Below, one piece after another: positions 41,394-51,064 of a stretch of DNA of 59,612 nucleotides. This DNA comes from Betaproteobacteria bacterium (GTDB lineage: Bacteria; Pseudomonadota; Gammaproteobacteria; Burkholderiales; SG8-41): the NCBI GenBank assembly GCA_029863175.1, contig JAOTVX010000021.1:1-59612 (forward strand), written 5' to 3'. The position numbers were made by a program, and so were the translations under genes. Below the pieces are notes generated by a model. The model ran no database searches and was not told the origin of the DNA. It worked only from the letters and a program-made list of their open reading frames with translations. Each line of letters begins with the position of its first letter. Position 1 is the stretch's first letter.

Positions 41394-42449
41394 TCAGCGG
41401 GCCGGAATGCGCGTGTTCTCGCCGACCAGCTGGAATGGCTCCCATGGCCTCCCCTCCTCGCGGCACAGGCCGAAGCGGAACGGCCACCGCCCGCGCCCTG
41501 GCGTCAAGAAACGCAGGTCCTGGAACCAGACGCAGGTGGAGGGATTACCGGTGTCCACGCGATACAGAATCGGGTAAGCGGCGAACCAGCGGAAGAAACT
41601 GAACTGGCCCTGGCTCCAGGCCTCCCGGGCAATCGCGCGCTCCGCATTCGAGCCAAAGTGCGCGGCGTGCACCCACCGCGCCTGCGTTAAGGGCAGGTAA
41701 GGGGCGTCGAGACGCGCAATCAACCCGGCGTCCGGCGCCAAGGTGCGTGGCTCACCCCGAATCAGATTGACCAGGCTGTAACGCAACGCCTCACCGTCGC
41801 GCACCACCACCATCCAGTTATACGGCGAGATCGGCCGTGGCTGAGCGGTGACTTCTGCGCGCTCCAGGCCCGCTGCCTTCGCATAGGCCTCGCCCCATTC
41901 GACCGCCCGCTGCTGCAGCAGGCCCTGGTACGCAACGTAGCCGCACAGCACTGCAAGGCCTGCCAGCGCCGGGACTCGTGACGCTCTCCAGACGAGTGCG
42001 GCAGCAAGCCCCACGAGGATGATCGACGTGAACCAGAGATCGATGATGAAGGTGGTCCCGATGCCGACACGCATGTCGGAGAGCGGCGCGAGAACCATGG
42101 TGCCGAACGAGGTGATCCAGTCCCCTGCGATATGGATGCCGATGCCGAGCGCCAACACGCCGAAATAGGCACGCCAGGAACGGTCGCGGCGCCAGATGAG
42201 TGCGCATATCCACGCCAGCGCGAAGGCCCACAGCGGCAGCATGATGAGCGAGTGCGTCACACCGCGATGGTGCAGGAGGTAGGTCACGGTACCGAACTGC
42301 CCCATCACGAAGTCGAGATCGGGCATAGCGGCCGCGACGAAGCCCAGAAATACCCTGCGACGCAGCGGCAGGATATTCTTGTCCGACTGCTGCGGCGCCG
42401 TCGCGCGGGCAAGCAGGGCGCCGGAGAGGGCGTGGGTTAGCGTGTCCAT
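41394..42449 (-). CDS. DUF457 / YdjM-type membrane-bound metal-dependent hydrolase
   Basis: 351 aa. MDTLTHALSGALLAR, AAMPDLDFVMG, HHRGVTHSLIMLP and HIAGDWITSFGT give the His/Asp set of the LexA-regulated YdjM-like family. Several membrane helices lie in the first 180 residues; the C-terminal half is extracytoplasmic with a Trp/Phe-rich pattern. The substrate is unknown. Confidence 0.85.
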   Translation of the reverse strand: MDTLTHALSGALLARATAPQQSDKNILPLRRRVFLGFVAAAMPDLDFVMGQFGTVTYLLHHRGVTHSLIMLPLWAFALAWICALIWRRDRSWRAYFGVLALGIGIHIAGDWITSFGTMVLAPLSDMRVGIGTTFIIDLWFTSIILVGLAAALVWRASRVPALAGLAVLCGYVAYQGLLQQRAVEWGEAYAKAAGLERAEVTAQPRPISPYNWMVVVRDGEALRYSLVNLIRGEPRTLAPDAGLIARLDAPYLPLTQARWVHAAHFGSNAERAIAREAWSQGQFSFFRWFAAYPILYRVDTGNPSTCVWFQDLRFLTPGRGRWPFRFGLCREEGRPWEPFQLVGENTRIPAR

Positions 42450-42467
42450 TTAGTCGAACAGCGTTAC

Positions 42468-42562
42468 TCGTGACCGGTGAACAGTGACTGGTCGCTGCTA
42501 CCGCCCAAGGCCGTTGACAAATTTGCGTGGCCGCGCACTGGTTACGGATCACCGGTCAACGT
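42468..42562. repeat. Opposed heptad element (GTGACCG / GGTCACC words)
   Basis: GTGACCG, GTGAACA and GTGACTG (42470-42490) face GGTTACGGATCACCGGTCAA (42540-42559) across about 50 nt. It lies between the hydrolase and the Rieske gene. Confidence 0.65.
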
Positions 42563-42565
42563 TGT

Positions 42566-42886
42566 TCAGTCCCAGCGGTCATCCCGCACCTGAAGCTCGC
42601 CGTTTTCCACGCGCACGGGGAACTTAACCGTTGGCTCGTATGCCGGTGCGGAAAGCGCAGCGCCGGTACGAATGCAGAAGCTCGCGCCGTGCCGCGGGCA
42701 AATGATCTCCTCACCCTCGACGATGCCGCCGGTCAGCTGGCCGCCATCGTGGGTGCACACGTCTTCGAGGGCGAAATATTCACCGGCGAGGTTGAACACG
42801 GCAACGTTAACGCCATCCACATCGACGGTACGAAAGCCGCCAGGCGCGATTTCACCCGCCTTGGCTACGGTGACCCAATCAGACAT
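42566..42886 (-). CDS. Rieske-type ferredoxin
   Basis: 106 aa from the ATG at 42886. Rieske 2Fe-2S ligands in DVCTHDGG (Cys, His) and CPRHGASFC (Cys, His). It resembles the small ferredoxin of dioxygenase systems, often found at the end of SUF operons. It is the last gene of the Fe-S assembly run; a short dispersed repeat separates it from nfu. Confidence 0.9.
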   Translation of the reverse strand: MSDWVTVAKAGEIAPGGFRTVDVDGVNVAVFNLAGEYFALEDVCTHDGGQLTGGIVEGEEIICPRHGASFCIRTGAALSAPAYEPTVKFPVRVENGELQVRDDRWD

Positions 42887-42907
42887 GCCAAAGACAAATT
42901 GCTTTTG

Positions 42908-42936
42908 CTTCTCTCGGCGTCTCGGCGATTCACACG
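42908..42936. repeat. Short CGCCGAGA dispersed repeat, 3' of nfu
   Basis: The plus strand reads CTTCTCTCGGCGTCTCGGCG. The inverted counterpart is at 43505-43534, so the two flank the nfu gene as an inverted pair. Confidence 0.6.
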
Positions 42937-43496
42937 GCAACGAGCTCGATGTCGGGCTCGATCGGCCGCAGCAGGCTCTCGATGCCGGTGAGCGTGCCGG
43001 AGATGGAGCTCGGGCAGCTGCCGCAGGCCCCCTGGTAGTGCACCGTGAGGCGGTTGCCTTCCAGGCCGACGACGTAGAGGTCGCCGCCGTCGCCCTGCAG
43101 ATACGGGCGCACCTGCTCGTCGAGCAGCGCGTTGATACGAGAGAGCCGCTCCCGGTCGGCATCCGGAAGATTCTCCAGAGCGGCGCCCGTTTCCGCGTGG
43201 ACCGCATGGCGGGCCGAGTCGGCGTCGGCCGAAGGCGCTTCGCGGATCGGCACCGCGAGCTTGCGCATCAGCTCCTGCCAGTCGCCCTTCCCGTCCTGCG
43301 TCACGGTGATCCAGTGATCCACGTAGAAAATGTTCGTAACGTGCTCGATATCGAACAGGGCGGACGCGAGCGGATCGCTTTGGGCCTGCTCGGCGGTGTC
43401 GAACGAGCGCGACATCCCCCACGTGAGCGGCTCCCGCAAGACGAACTTCATTGCGTTGGGATTCGGCGTCGGCTCTATTTCAGCGATCTTCGGCAT
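42930..43496 (-). CDS. Nfu-type Fe-S scaffold/carrier
   Basis: 188 aa from the ATG at 43496. An N-terminal Nfu_N domain (EPTPNPNAMKFVL, LFDIEHVTNIFYVDHWITVT) is followed by a NifU-like C-terminal domain with LDEQVRPYLQGDGGDLYVVG and the CxxC cluster motif CGSC. It delivers 4Fe-4S clusters to target enzymes. It is part of the Fe-S operon. Confidence 0.92.
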   Translation of the reverse strand: MPKIAEIEPTPNPNAMKFVLREPLTWGMSRSFDTAEQAQSDPLASALFDIEHVTNIFYVDHWITVTQDGKGDWQELMRKLAVPIREAPSADADSARHAVHAETGAALENLPDADRERLSRINALLDEQVRPYLQGDGGDLYVVGLEGNRLTVHYQGACGSCPSSISGTLTGIESLLRPIEPDIELVAV

Positions 43497-43504
43497 CTTC
43501 GAAA

Positions 43505-43534
43505 TCCAGTTAACTAACCGCCAAGGCGCCAAGA
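43505..43534. repeat. Short CGCCAAGG dispersed repeat, 5' of nfu
   Basis: AACCGCCAAGGCGCCAAGAG. It is the inverted partner of the copy at 42908-42936. Confidence 0.6.
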
Positions 43535-43560
43535 GAAACTAAATCTAGTCATGTTGTCCT

Positions 43561-44049
43561 TCACTCGCCGCCGATCGGGGCATGCATCGGATCGGCTTCC
43601 GCTTCGGTAGTCGTGTTCGCCTGCGCATTGAGCGCAGCGTGCAGCGTGTGCCACGGCAGGATCGCGCACTTTACCCGGGTCGGCAGGTCACGTACGCCGG
43701 CGAACACCGTTAGCCGGCCCAGGTGATGGGGCTGCCGCTCATGATCGAGCTTGCCGGTCGCCATGTCGCGGAACTCCTGAACGAGCCGCTCCGCATCGCT
43801 TCTCGGCTTGCCCTTGACCACTGTCGTCATCATGGAAGCGGAAGCCTTGCAGATCGCGCAGGATTGGCCCTCGACATTGATCGCATCGACGTTGTCATCG
43901 CCCAGCTTCACGGTGAGCTTGATGTGATCTCCGCACAACGGGTTGTGACCCTCGGCCTTATGAGTGGCATCCTCGAGCACGCCCCAGTTGCGTGGCTTCC
44001 GGTTGTGATCGAGGATCACTTCTTGATATAGCTGCTTGCTATCTGCCAT
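43561..44049 (-). CDS. sufU: SufU/IscU-like scaffold protein
   Basis: 162 aa. Three conserved Cys sites: HNPLCGDHIKLTVKL, GQSCAICKASASMMT and RVKCAILPWHTLHAAL. The insertion between the second and third Cys and the genetic link to sufS identify a SufU-type protein. It receives sulfur from SufS. It lies 30 nt downstream of sufS. Confidence 0.92.
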   Translation of the reverse strand: MADSKQLYQEVILDHNRKPRNWGVLEDATHKAEGHNPLCGDHIKLTVKLGDDNVDAINVEGQSCAICKASASMMTTVVKGKPRSDAERLVQEFRDMATGKLDHERQPHHLGRLTVFAGVRDLPTRVKCAILPWHTLHAALNAQANTTTEAEADPMHAPIGGE

Positions 44050-44078
44050 GACCCAAAACCAATGCCGTTCATCGCCTT

Positions 44079-45344
44079 TTAACCAAAGACCTTCTGCACC
44101 TTCCTGATGCCAACCACGAGCGCGTCGACCTCAGCCAGGGTGTTGTAGAACGCGAATGACGCTCGCGAGGTGGCAGGAATGCCGAATCGCTGCATGACCG
44201 GCTGCGCGCAATGGTGGCCAGTGCGAACGGCGACGCCCTCATCATTGAGGAGCGTGCCGACATCGTGGGGATGCACACCATCGATCGTGAACGAGATGAC
44301 ACCCGCCTTCTTCTCAGCGGTGCCGATGATGCGCAACCCCGGGATCTGGTTCATCTCCCTGGTCGCGTAGTCGAGGATATCGGTATCGTGCGCCTGGATA
44401 TCCGCTATATCGATGCCGGCCAGGTAATCGACGGCGGCGCCCAAGGTGACCGCCGCCGCGATCGGCGGCGTGCCGGCCTCGAACTTGAACGGGATCGTGT
44501 TGTAGACCGTTTTCTCGAACGTCACGGAGAGGATCATGTCCCCGCCGCCCTTGAAAGGTTGCATCTTCTCGAGCCAGGCCGCCTTGCCGTAGAGCACACC
44601 GATGCCAGTAGGGCCGAACATCTTATGCCCCGAGAAAGCGTAAAAATCGCAGTCGAGGGCCTGCACGTCGACCTTCATGTGCGGCACGGCCTGCGCGCCA
44701 TCCACGAGAACGGGGATGCCCTTCTCATGCGCGGCGGCAATCATTTCACGCAGCGGGTTCACCGTACCCAGCGCGTTGGAAACATGCGTCACGCCAACGA
44801 GCCGGGTGCGGGGACCGAGCAGCTTCAGGTACTCCTCCATGAGGAGCTCGCCGCGGTCATTCACCGGAACGACGCGGATCCGGGCGCCCTTCTCCTCGGC
44901 AACCATCTGCCACGGAACGATGTTGGCATGATGCTCGAGCGTCGTCAGGACGATTTCGTCTCCCGCCCCGATGAATTTGCGGCCATAGCCATGCGCGACG
45001 AGATTGATGGCATCGGTGGTCCCGCTCGTGAAGATGACCTCGCTCTCGTCCCCGGCATTGATGAAAGCTTGCAGCTTGCGGCGCGCGCCCTCGTATTCGG
45101 CGGTCGCAGTCTCCGAGAGGTAGTGGACCGCACGATGAATGTTGGCGTGCTGCGTAGTTTGGTAGCGGATCCACCGATCGAGCACGGGCTGGGGCATCTG
45201 ACTTGATGCCGCGCTGTCGAGAAACACGAGAGGCTTCCCGTTCACACGCAGCCTCAGAATCGGAAAATCGGCCCGCAGGCGCTCCACGTCGAGACCGACG
45301 TGACGCGAGGCCTTTATCGCTGCATGCGGGGCAGTCATCGTCAT
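44079..45344 (-). CDS. sufS: SufS, group II cysteine desulfurase
   Basis: 421 aa. PLP-binding Lys241 in FYAFSGHKMFGPTG and catalytic Cys379 in RTGHHCAQPVM; LEHHANIVPW and DGAQAVPHMKVDV are also typical. It converts cysteine to alanine and carries the persulfide to SufU. Its ATG overlaps the sufD stop by 4 nt. Confidence 0.96.
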   Translation of the reverse strand: MTMTAPHAAIKASRHVGLDVERLRADFPILRLRVNGKPLVFLDSAASSQMPQPVLDRWIRYQTTQHANIHRAVHYLSETATAEYEGARRKLQAFINAGDESEVIFTSGTTDAINLVAHGYGRKFIGAGDEIVLTTLEHHANIVPWQMVAEEKGARIRVVPVNDRGELLMEEYLKLLGPRTRLVGVTHVSNALGTVNPLREMIAAAHEKGIPVLVDGAQAVPHMKVDVQALDCDFYAFSGHKMFGPTGIGVLYGKAAWLEKMQPFKGGGDMILSVTFEKTVYNTIPFKFEAGTPPIAAAVTLGAAVDYLAGIDIADIQAHDTDILDYATREMNQIPGLRIIGTAEKKAGVISFTIDGVHPHDVGTLLNDEGVAVRTGHHCAQPVMQRFGIPATSRASFAFYNTLAEVDALVVGIRKVQKVFG

Positions 45345-46651
45345 TCGGCGCTCTGGATCTCGGCGAGCACGGTTTCCTCAAGCTCCTCGACGAGCGAGGG
45401 GACGGGTATGCGGTCTATGACCTCTGCGCCAAAGGCGTACGTGAGCAGGTTGCGCGCCCTCTGCTGCGACAGCCCCCGGCTCCGCAGATAGAACAGCTGT
45501 TCGGCATCGAGCTGTCCAACCGTCGCACCGTGCGCGCACTTCACGTTATCGGCAAAAATCTCGAGTTGCGGCTTTGTGTCCACGTGCGCCTTGTCCGAGA
45601 GCAGCAGGTTGCGGCTCTCTTGCGCAGAGTCGGTGAGCTGGGCGCCCGGCGCCACCGCGATCTTGCCGTCGAAGACTGCGTGCGCCGCGCCGCCGACGAT
45701 GCATTTGTGCAGCTGCCGGCTCCTGCCGTTGGGCCTGCCGTGGTCGAGCACGGTATGCGTATCCGCCAGCTGCCGCCCTGCGATCAGCGTAAGTCCATCG
45801 AGATGAGCCTCCACGCCCTCGCCGTTCTGCCTCACGTTGAGGCTGTGCCGCGAAATGCGCGCGCCGAGCGTGATGGCGTGAGAAGCGTAACGGGCATCCT
45901 TCGCAAGCCCTACGGCGCAGGTGGCGATGTGGAACGCACTGCCCGCCTCACGCTGCAGCCTCACGTGCCGCACCCGCGCGCCATCGCCGATGGCAACCTC
46001 GGTCACTGCGTCGGTAAAATACGCCCCGTCGGTCAACCCCGCGTAATCCTCGATCAGCGTGAGGTCAGCCCCCGCCTCCGCCAGGACTAGGCAGCGCGGG
46101 TAGGTAGCCGTCTCCTTTTGCGTCGAGAGGAACAGCAACTGAACGGGCGTCGGGCACCGCTGGTCCTTTGCAACCCAGACGAGCGCGCCATCGTGTAACC
46201 GCGCGGTATTCAGTGCCACGAACACGTCCTGCTGGAACGGCGCGTGGCGCGCAAGATGCTGTTCGATCACAGAGCCGTGCGTGAGGAGCCCGGCAGCAAG
46301 GTTGGTGACCACCACCCCATAGGGCAAGCCCGCGTTGACCGACAGCTCAGGGGCAAATGTGCCGTCCACGAACGTCAGGCGCACGGCGGCTTCCGGCGCG
46401 ATGAAGCGCTCGATCTCCGTTGTGCCCGGGCGCGATGCTGCGTCTGCCGCCCGGAACGGCACGCGGGTCAACGGCGTGATGTCGGTGAAGCGCCACTCCT
46501 CGTCGCGCGTGGTCGGAACCGTGAGCGCATTTGCGCGCTCGAGCGCAGCCGCGCGCCGCTCGCCGAGCCAGGAGGGTCGGTCGTGCCCAGGCTCGCAGCC
46601 CTTCAGCAGGGCCTCGATGTAGGGATGCGTCGCGCCAACCGCCGTGTTCAT
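45341..46651 (-). CDS. sufD: SufD, Fe-S cluster assembly protein
   Basis: 436 aa. [12 protein letters not shown] near the N-terminus, a central beta-helix, and a C-terminal [36 protein letters not shown] (in pieces) shared with SufB. SufB2-C-D or SufBC2D complexes form the scaffold. Coupled to sufC by a 4-nt overlap. Confidence 0.95.
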   Translation of the reverse strand: MNTAVGATHPYIEALLKGCEPGHDRPSWLGERRAAALERANALTVPTTRDEEWRFTDITPLTRVPFRAADAASRPGTTEIERFIAPEAAVRLTFVDGTFAPELSVNAGLPYGVVVTNLAAGLLTHGSVIEQHLARHAPFQQDVFVALNTARLHDGALVWVAKDQRCPTPVQLLFLSTQKETATYPRCLVLAEAGADLTLIEDYAGLTDGAYFTDAVTEVAIGDGARVRHVRLQREAGSAFHIATCAVGLAKDARYASHAITLGARISRHSLNVRQNGEGVEAHLDGLTLIAGRQLADTHTVLDHGRPNGRSRQLHKCIVGGAAHAVFDGKIAVAPGAQLTDSAQESRNLLLSDKAHVDTKPQLEIFADNVKCAHGATVGQLDAEQLFYLRSRGLSQQRARNLLTYAFGAEVIDRIPVPSLVEELEETVLAEIQSAE

Positions 46652-47424
46652 GCCGCCGCTTTCCCCTTGATCCAGTCGTAGCCCCGCGCTTCCAGCTCGA
46701 CGGCAAGCTCCTTGCCGCCCGTCTTGACGATGCGGCCGCCTTCCATGACGTGCACGTAATCCGGCACGATGTAATTGAGCAGGCGCTGGTAATGCGTGAC
46801 GAGGACCACCGCATTGTCAGGCGTGAGCAGCCGGTTCACGCCGCCCGAGACCACGCGCAGCGCGTCGATGTCGAGCCCCGAGTCCGTCTCGTCGAGGATC
46901 GCGAGCCGCGGCTCGAGCAGCGCCATCTGCAGGATTTCGTTGCGCTTCTTCTCGCCGCCAGAGAAGCCATCGTTGACGCTGCGGTCGAGAAAGCCCACAT
47001 CCATGTCGAGCAGCTTCATCTTCTCGCGCACGTAATCGTCGAATTCGAGCGGGTCGAGCTCGTCCTTGCCGCGGGCGCCCTGCACGGTGTTGTAGGCAAG
47101 CCGCAGGAACGCGGTGTTCGACACCCCGGGGATCTCCACGGGATACTGGAAGCCCAGGAACAGACCCGCCCGGGCCCGATCCTCAGGCGCCATCTCAAAA
47201 ATGTTCCGTCCCTCGAAGGTGGCCGTGCCAGCGGTCACCTTGTAGCCAGGATGCCCCGCGAGCGCCTTGGCGAACGTGCTCTTCCCGGAGCCGTTGGGCC
47301 CCATGATCGCGTGCACCTCACCGGCCCGCACGGTGAGATCGATGCCCTTCAGGATCTCCACCCCGGCCACGTTGGTGTGGAGCCCTTTCACCTCGAGCAG
47401 AATTCTTGAGTCCGGTCGGGTCAT
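46648..47424 (-). CDS. sufC: SufC, Fe-S assembly ATPase
   Basis: 258 aa ABC ATPase. Walker [10 protein letters not shown], signature [19 protein letters not shown] and Walker [18 protein letters not shown]. It is typical SufC in length. The overlap with sufB is 4 nt. Confidence 0.96.
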   Translation of the reverse strand: MTRPDSRILLEVKGLHTNVAGVEILKGIDLTVRAGEVHAIMGPNGSGKSTFAKALAGHPGYKVTAGTATFEGRNIFEMAPEDRARAGLFLGFQYPVEIPGVSNTAFLRLAYNTVQGARGKDELDPLEFDDYVREKMKLLDMDVGFLDRSVNDGFSGGEKKRNEILQMALLEPRLAILDETDSGLDIDALRVVSGGVNRLLTPDNAVVLVTHYQRLLNYIVPDYVHVMEGGRIVKTGGKELAVELEARGYDWIKGKAAA

Positions 47425-48854
47425 CCCACGCTCCCTTCAAGCTTGAGGCCAAGCAGCTTGGTCGCCTCCACGGCAAATTCCATCGGCAGCTGCTGGAATA
47501 CGTCGCGGCAGAACCCGTTGATGATCATGGACACCGCTTCTTCCGCACCGATGCCGCGCTGCGCGAGGTAGAACAGCTGGTCCTCGCCGATCTTGGACGT
47601 CGTCGCTTCGTGCTCGACCTTGGCGCTGTTGTTGTGCACCTGAATATACGGGAAGGTGTTGGCGCCGCACTTCGCGCCTATCAGCATCGAGTCGCACTGC
47701 GAGAAGTTACGCGCGCCTTCCGCGCGCGCGCCGATCTTCACCAGGCCTCGGTAGCTGTTGTTCGATTGGCCCGCTGAGATGCCCTTGCTGATGATCCGGC
47801 TGCGCGTGTTGCTGCCGATATGCACCATTTTGGTACCGGTATCCGCCTGCTGGTGATGGTTGGTGAGCGCGACCGAGTAGAACTCGCCGATCGAGTTTTC
47901 GCCCAGCAGCACGCAGGAGGGATACTTCCAGGTAATCGCAGAGCCGGTCTCGACCTGGGTCCAGGAGATCTTGGAGTTGACACCCTTGCAGAGCCCCCGC
48001 TTCGTCACGAAGTTGTAGATCCCGCCCACGCCGTTCTCGTCGCCGGCGTACCAGTTCTGGACCGTCGAGTACTTGATCTCGGCGTCATCGAGCGCGACCA
48101 GCTCCACCACCGCCGCGTGAAGCTGGTTGCTGTCGAACTTGGGCGCCGTGCAGCCTTCGAGGTAGGAAACCGAAGCGCCTTCCTCCGCGACGATGAGGGT
48201 CCGCTCGAACTGCCCGGAAGACTCGGTGTTGATGCGGAAATAAGTCGAGAGCTCCATCGGGCACTTGACGCCCTTCGGGATGTGGCAGAACGAGCCGTCG
48301 GTGAAGACCGCGGAATTGAGCGCCGCGTAGTAGTTGTCGCCGGTTGGCACCACGGTGCCCAGATACTTCCGCACCAGCTCGGGATGCTCGCGCACGGCTT
48401 CCGAGATCGAACAAAAGATGATGCCGACCTCGGCCAGTTTCTGCTTGTAGGTGGTCGCGACCGACACCGAGTCGAAGATTACGTCCACCGCCACCCCGGC
48501 AAGCTTGGCCCGCTCGTTCATCGGCACGCCCAGTTTCTCGAAGGTGCGCAGCAGCTCCGGGTCGACCTCGTCCATGCTCGCGAGCTTCTTCGGCTTGGGC
48601 GCCGAGTAGTAAATGATGTCCTGGAAGTCGATCTTCGGGTACCTCACGTTCGGCCACTTGGGCTCCTGCATGGTGAGCCAGTGGCGGTACGCCTTGAGGC
48701 GGAACTCCAACAGCCATTCCGGCTCGCTTTTCTTCACCGAAATGAACCGGATCGTATCCTCGTTCAGCCCCTTGGGCGCGGTGTCCGACTCGATGTCGGT
48801 CACGAAACCGTGCTGGTAGGGCTGATTGACCAGATGTTCCAGTACGCTGCTCAT
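47421..48854 (-). CDS. sufB: SufB, Fe-S cluster scaffold
   Basis: 477 aa. [66 protein letters not shown] and the late [22 protein letters not shown] are SufB hallmarks (shown in pieces). It is the cluster-assembling subunit of the complex with SufC and SufD. A heptad repeat separates it from sufA. Confidence 0.96.
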   Translation of the reverse strand: MSSVLEHLVNQPYQHGFVTDIESDTAPKGLNEDTIRFISVKKSEPEWLLEFRLKAYRHWLTMQEPKWPNVRYPKIDFQDIIYYSAPKPKKLASMDEVDPELLRTFEKLGVPMNERAKLAGVAVDVIFDSVSVATTYKQKLAEVGIIFCSISEAVREHPELVRKYLGTVVPTGDNYYAALNSAVFTDGSFCHIPKGVKCPMELSTYFRINTESSGQFERTLIVAEEGASVSYLEGCTAPKFDSNQLHAAVVELVALDDAEIKYSTVQNWYAGDENGVGGIYNFVTKRGLCKGVNSKISWTQVETGSAITWKYPSCVLLGENSIGEFYSVALTNHHQQADTGTKMVHIGSNTRSRIISKGISAGQSNNSYRGLVKIGARAEGARNFSQCDSMLIGAKCGANTFPYIQVHNNSAKVEHEATTSKIGEDQLFYLAQRGIGAEEAVSMIINGFCRDVFQQLPMEFAVEATKLLGLKLEGSVG

Positions 48855-48871
48855 TACTTTTTCTCAAATGC

Positions 48872-48950
48872 GTGAATGATGAATGGACGCAACCCACATC
48901 GTTTTCACCGCGCTTCGCCGATTACCGTTTACCGTTTACTGTCTTCCGTC
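48872..48950. repeat. Opposed heptad element between sufA and sufB
   Basis: GTGAATGATGAATGG (from 48872) faces GATTACC, GTTTACC, GTTTACT and GTCTTCC in 7-bp register (48919-48946). The right arm encodes the sufA C-terminus (TEDSKR) on the minus strand. Confidence 0.7.
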
Positions 48951-49273
48951 CGGACGCTGAAGCTCTCGCCGCAGCCGCAGGTCGCATCAACGTTTGGGTT
49001 ATGAAACTTGAACACCTGCTTTAGCCCTTCCTTGACGAAGTCGAGCGTGGAGCCCTCCAGAAATTCCACGCTCTTCGCATCGATCACGAGCCTGGCATCG
49101 TGCGCCTCGAAGAGCTGATCGCCAGCGCGAACTTCGTCGGCATAGTCGTAGGTGTAAGCGTAGCCCGAGCAGCCAACGGTCTTTACACCCACCCGCAGTC
49201 CCAATCCGCGGCCCCGTTTGGCGAGCTGCGCCTTGATCTGCTTCGCCGCGTTTTCCGTCAGTTGTATCGCCAT
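48929..49273 (-). CDS. sufA: SufA/IscA-type carrier
   Basis: 114 aa. Three conserved Cys: GCSGYAYTYDYAD (Cys35) and the C-terminal CGCGESFSV. A-type Fe-S carriers bind and pass on clusters. It lies between the cysteine desulfurase gene and sufB. The last few residues are read from a heptad repeat. Confidence 0.94.
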   Translation of the reverse strand: MAIQLTENAAKQIKAQLAKRGRGLGLRVGVKTVGCSGYAYTYDYADEVRAGDQLFEAHDARLVIDAKSVEFLEGSTLDFVKEGLKQVFKFHNPNVDATCGCGESFSVRTEDSKR

Positions 49274-49295
49274 GTCAATTCACTCGTCACCAACA

Positions 49296-50441
49296 CTAGA
49301 CCGACATCGCCGTCAAGCTCTTCAAACGGGACAGGACGGTCTTTAGCGCCCGGAGGAATTCGTCGACTTCCTGCTGTGTATTGCCGACGCCAAGGGAGAA
49401 CCGTACCGCGCCCCGCGCGAACTCCGGTTCGACGCCCATTGCGAGCAGGGTCGCTGATGGCTCAGGGTTCGCGCTGGAACAAGCGGCGCCCGGGGCTACC
49501 GCGAAGCCGGACTTGTCGAGCTCGATGACGAGGGTTTCCCCCACGACGCCCTTGAACGCAAAGTAGGACGTGTTGGAAATCCGCGGTGCGCGTGCCCCGA
49601 AGATGACGGCGCCTAAGCCATGCAGACCCTGCTCGAGCCGCCCCCGCAGCTGTTCGAGCCGGGGACCGATTGTCTCGAGCCGTGACGCTGCCAGCTCGCA
49701 AGCGGCGCCAAATCCCGCGATCGCCGGCACGTTCTCAGTGCCCGAACGCAATCCGTGCTCATGACCGCCGCCATGGATGAGCGGGCGAAGTTGCAGCCGC
49801 TTGTCCATGATCAGTGCGCCGGCCCCCTTGGGACCGTAGAGCTTGTGGGCGGAGAGCGTCATCGCGTGCACCCCGAGCGCGTCGAAGTCGACCGCGATCT
49901 TGCCGAGTGCCTGGACCGCGTCGGTGTGCATCCAGGCTTTCGCACGGCGCGCCCGCTCCGCCACTTCGGCTACCGGCTGGATTACGCCCGTCTCGTTGTT
50001 TGCCAGCATCAGCGATACGATCCCGGTCGGCTCCTTGAGCGCCTCGTCCACGTCGGCAAGATCCGCCCGGCCGTCCGCGCCGACGGCGAGCCGGCGCAAT
50101 TTCCAACCCTGGCGCGCAATCTCCTGCGCCGGTTTCGCCACGCACGGGTGCTCGACGCCGCTCACAGCAATCTGCATGGGCTTGAGATAGCCCGCGGCGC
50201 CCTTGATGAAGAAATTGTTGGCTTCGGTCCCGCCCGAGACAAAAGTGACCTGCGCGGGTTGCACGTTGACCAGTGCGGCGACCTGCTCGCGCGCAATATT
50301 CACGGCCTTGCGCGCACCGGTTCCCAGCTCGTGGCGGCTGGACGCATTGCCGTAGCGGCCGCGAAAGTACGGCAGCATCGCCTCGAACACCGTGTCATCG
50401 AGCGGCGTTGTCGCGTTGTGATCGAAGTAAACGTGCTCCAT
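49296..50441 (-). CDS. IscS/NifS-like (group I) cysteine desulfurase
   Basis: 381 aa from the ATG at 50441. MEHVYFDHNATTPLD, the PLP Lys in TLSAHKLYGPKGAGAL, and a group I catalytic loop with Cys in PGAACSSANPEPS. It is the second cysteine desulfurase of the locus; sufS is group II. It lies immediately downstream of iscR. It could be called IscS, but there is no hscA, hscB or fdx here, so the symbol is left open. Confidence 0.93.
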   Translation of the reverse strand: MEHVYFDHNATTPLDDTVFEAMLPYFRGRYGNASSRHELGTGARKAVNIAREQVAALVNVQPAQVTFVSGGTEANNFFIKGAAGYLKPMQIAVSGVEHPCVAKPAQEIARQGWKLRRLAVGADGRADLADVDEALKEPTGIVSLMLANNETGVIQPVAEVAERARRAKAWMHTDAVQALGKIAVDFDALGVHAMTLSAHKLYGPKGAGALIMDKRLQLRPLIHGGGHEHGLRSGTENVPAIAGFGAACELAASRLETIGPRLEQLRGRLEQGLHGLGAVIFGARAPRISNTSYFAFKGVVGETLVIELDKSGFAVAPGAACSSANPEPSATLLAMGVEPEFARGAVRFSLGVGNTQQEVDEFLRALKTVLSRLKSLTAMSV

Positions 50442-50480
50442 CGTCAGCGTCCCTGCCTGGGCTCGCTCCACGGCGCCGAT

Positions 50481-50963
50481 CTATGCCGAAACGGCGCTCG
50501 GCGTGCGCTTGTGCGGCGCTTCTCGCATGTCATGAACCTGCGCCACGCCCGCTTCTTTGGCTTTGTGCGACTCGACGAGCTGGCGCAATGTCACGGACCC
50601 CAAGTAGTCGAAAATGCGCTCGTTCAGCGTTGCCCACAAGTCGTGGGTCAAGCACTTCTGCTCGTCGCGGCAGTTCTCCTTGCCGCCGCATTGAGTGGCG
50701 TCGATCGGCTCATCCACCGCCAGGATGATGTCGGCAACCGTCAAGTCACCCGTCTCCTTCGCGAGGCAATAGCCGCCACCCGGCCCGCGCACACTCTCGA
50801 CCAACTGGTGCCGCCGCAGCTTGCCAAATAACTGCTCCAGATACGACAGCGAAATCTTTTGCCGACCACTGATTTCGGCCAGCGTTACCGGACCGCTGCC
50901 ATGGTGCATCGCCAGATCCATCATCGCAGTAACCGCGAACCGGCCTTTTGTCGTCAGTCTCAT
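50481..50963 (-). CDS. iscR: IscR, Fe-S sensing transcriptional regulator
   Basis: 160 aa from the ATG at 50963. Rrf2-type winged helix (MRLTTKGRFAVTAMMDLA, ISLSYLEQLFGKLRRHQLV, RGPGGGYCLA). The cluster cysteines follow the C-X5-C-X5-C pattern QCGGKENCRDEQKC. It represses or activates Fe-S genes according to cluster occupancy. It starts the run iscR, cysteine desulfurase, sufA, sufBCDSU, nfu, Rieske. Confidence 0.96.
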   Translation of the reverse strand: MRLTTKGRFAVTAMMDLAMHHGSGPVTLAEISGRQKISLSYLEQLFGKLRRHQLVESVRGPGGGYCLAKETGDLTVADIILAVDEPIDATQCGGKENCRDEQKCLTHDLWATLNERIFDYLGSVTLRQLVESHKAKEAGVAQVHDMREAPHKRTPSAVSA

Positions 50964-51033
50964 ATTCCGCCTCTTAATGTATTGAAATAAAACAGATATT
51001 TTTAGGGCGCAATGTTCTGGTAATTCGCTCAAG

Positions 51034-51064
51034 TTTATAGCTTACCCGAGCGTTTTAGTCAACC
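51034..51064 (-). promoter_or_regulatory. iscR promoter with IscR-type site
   Basis: On the minus strand -35 is TTGACT (51062-51057) and -10 is TATAAA (51039-51034), with 17 nt between. The segment from TTGACTAAAAC through CTCGGGTA overlaps -35 and the spacer and closely resembles the type-1 IscR site of the E. coli iscR promoter (TTGACY... CTCGGGWA). The -35 overlaps the cysE stop codon region. This supports autoregulation. Confidence 0.75.
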
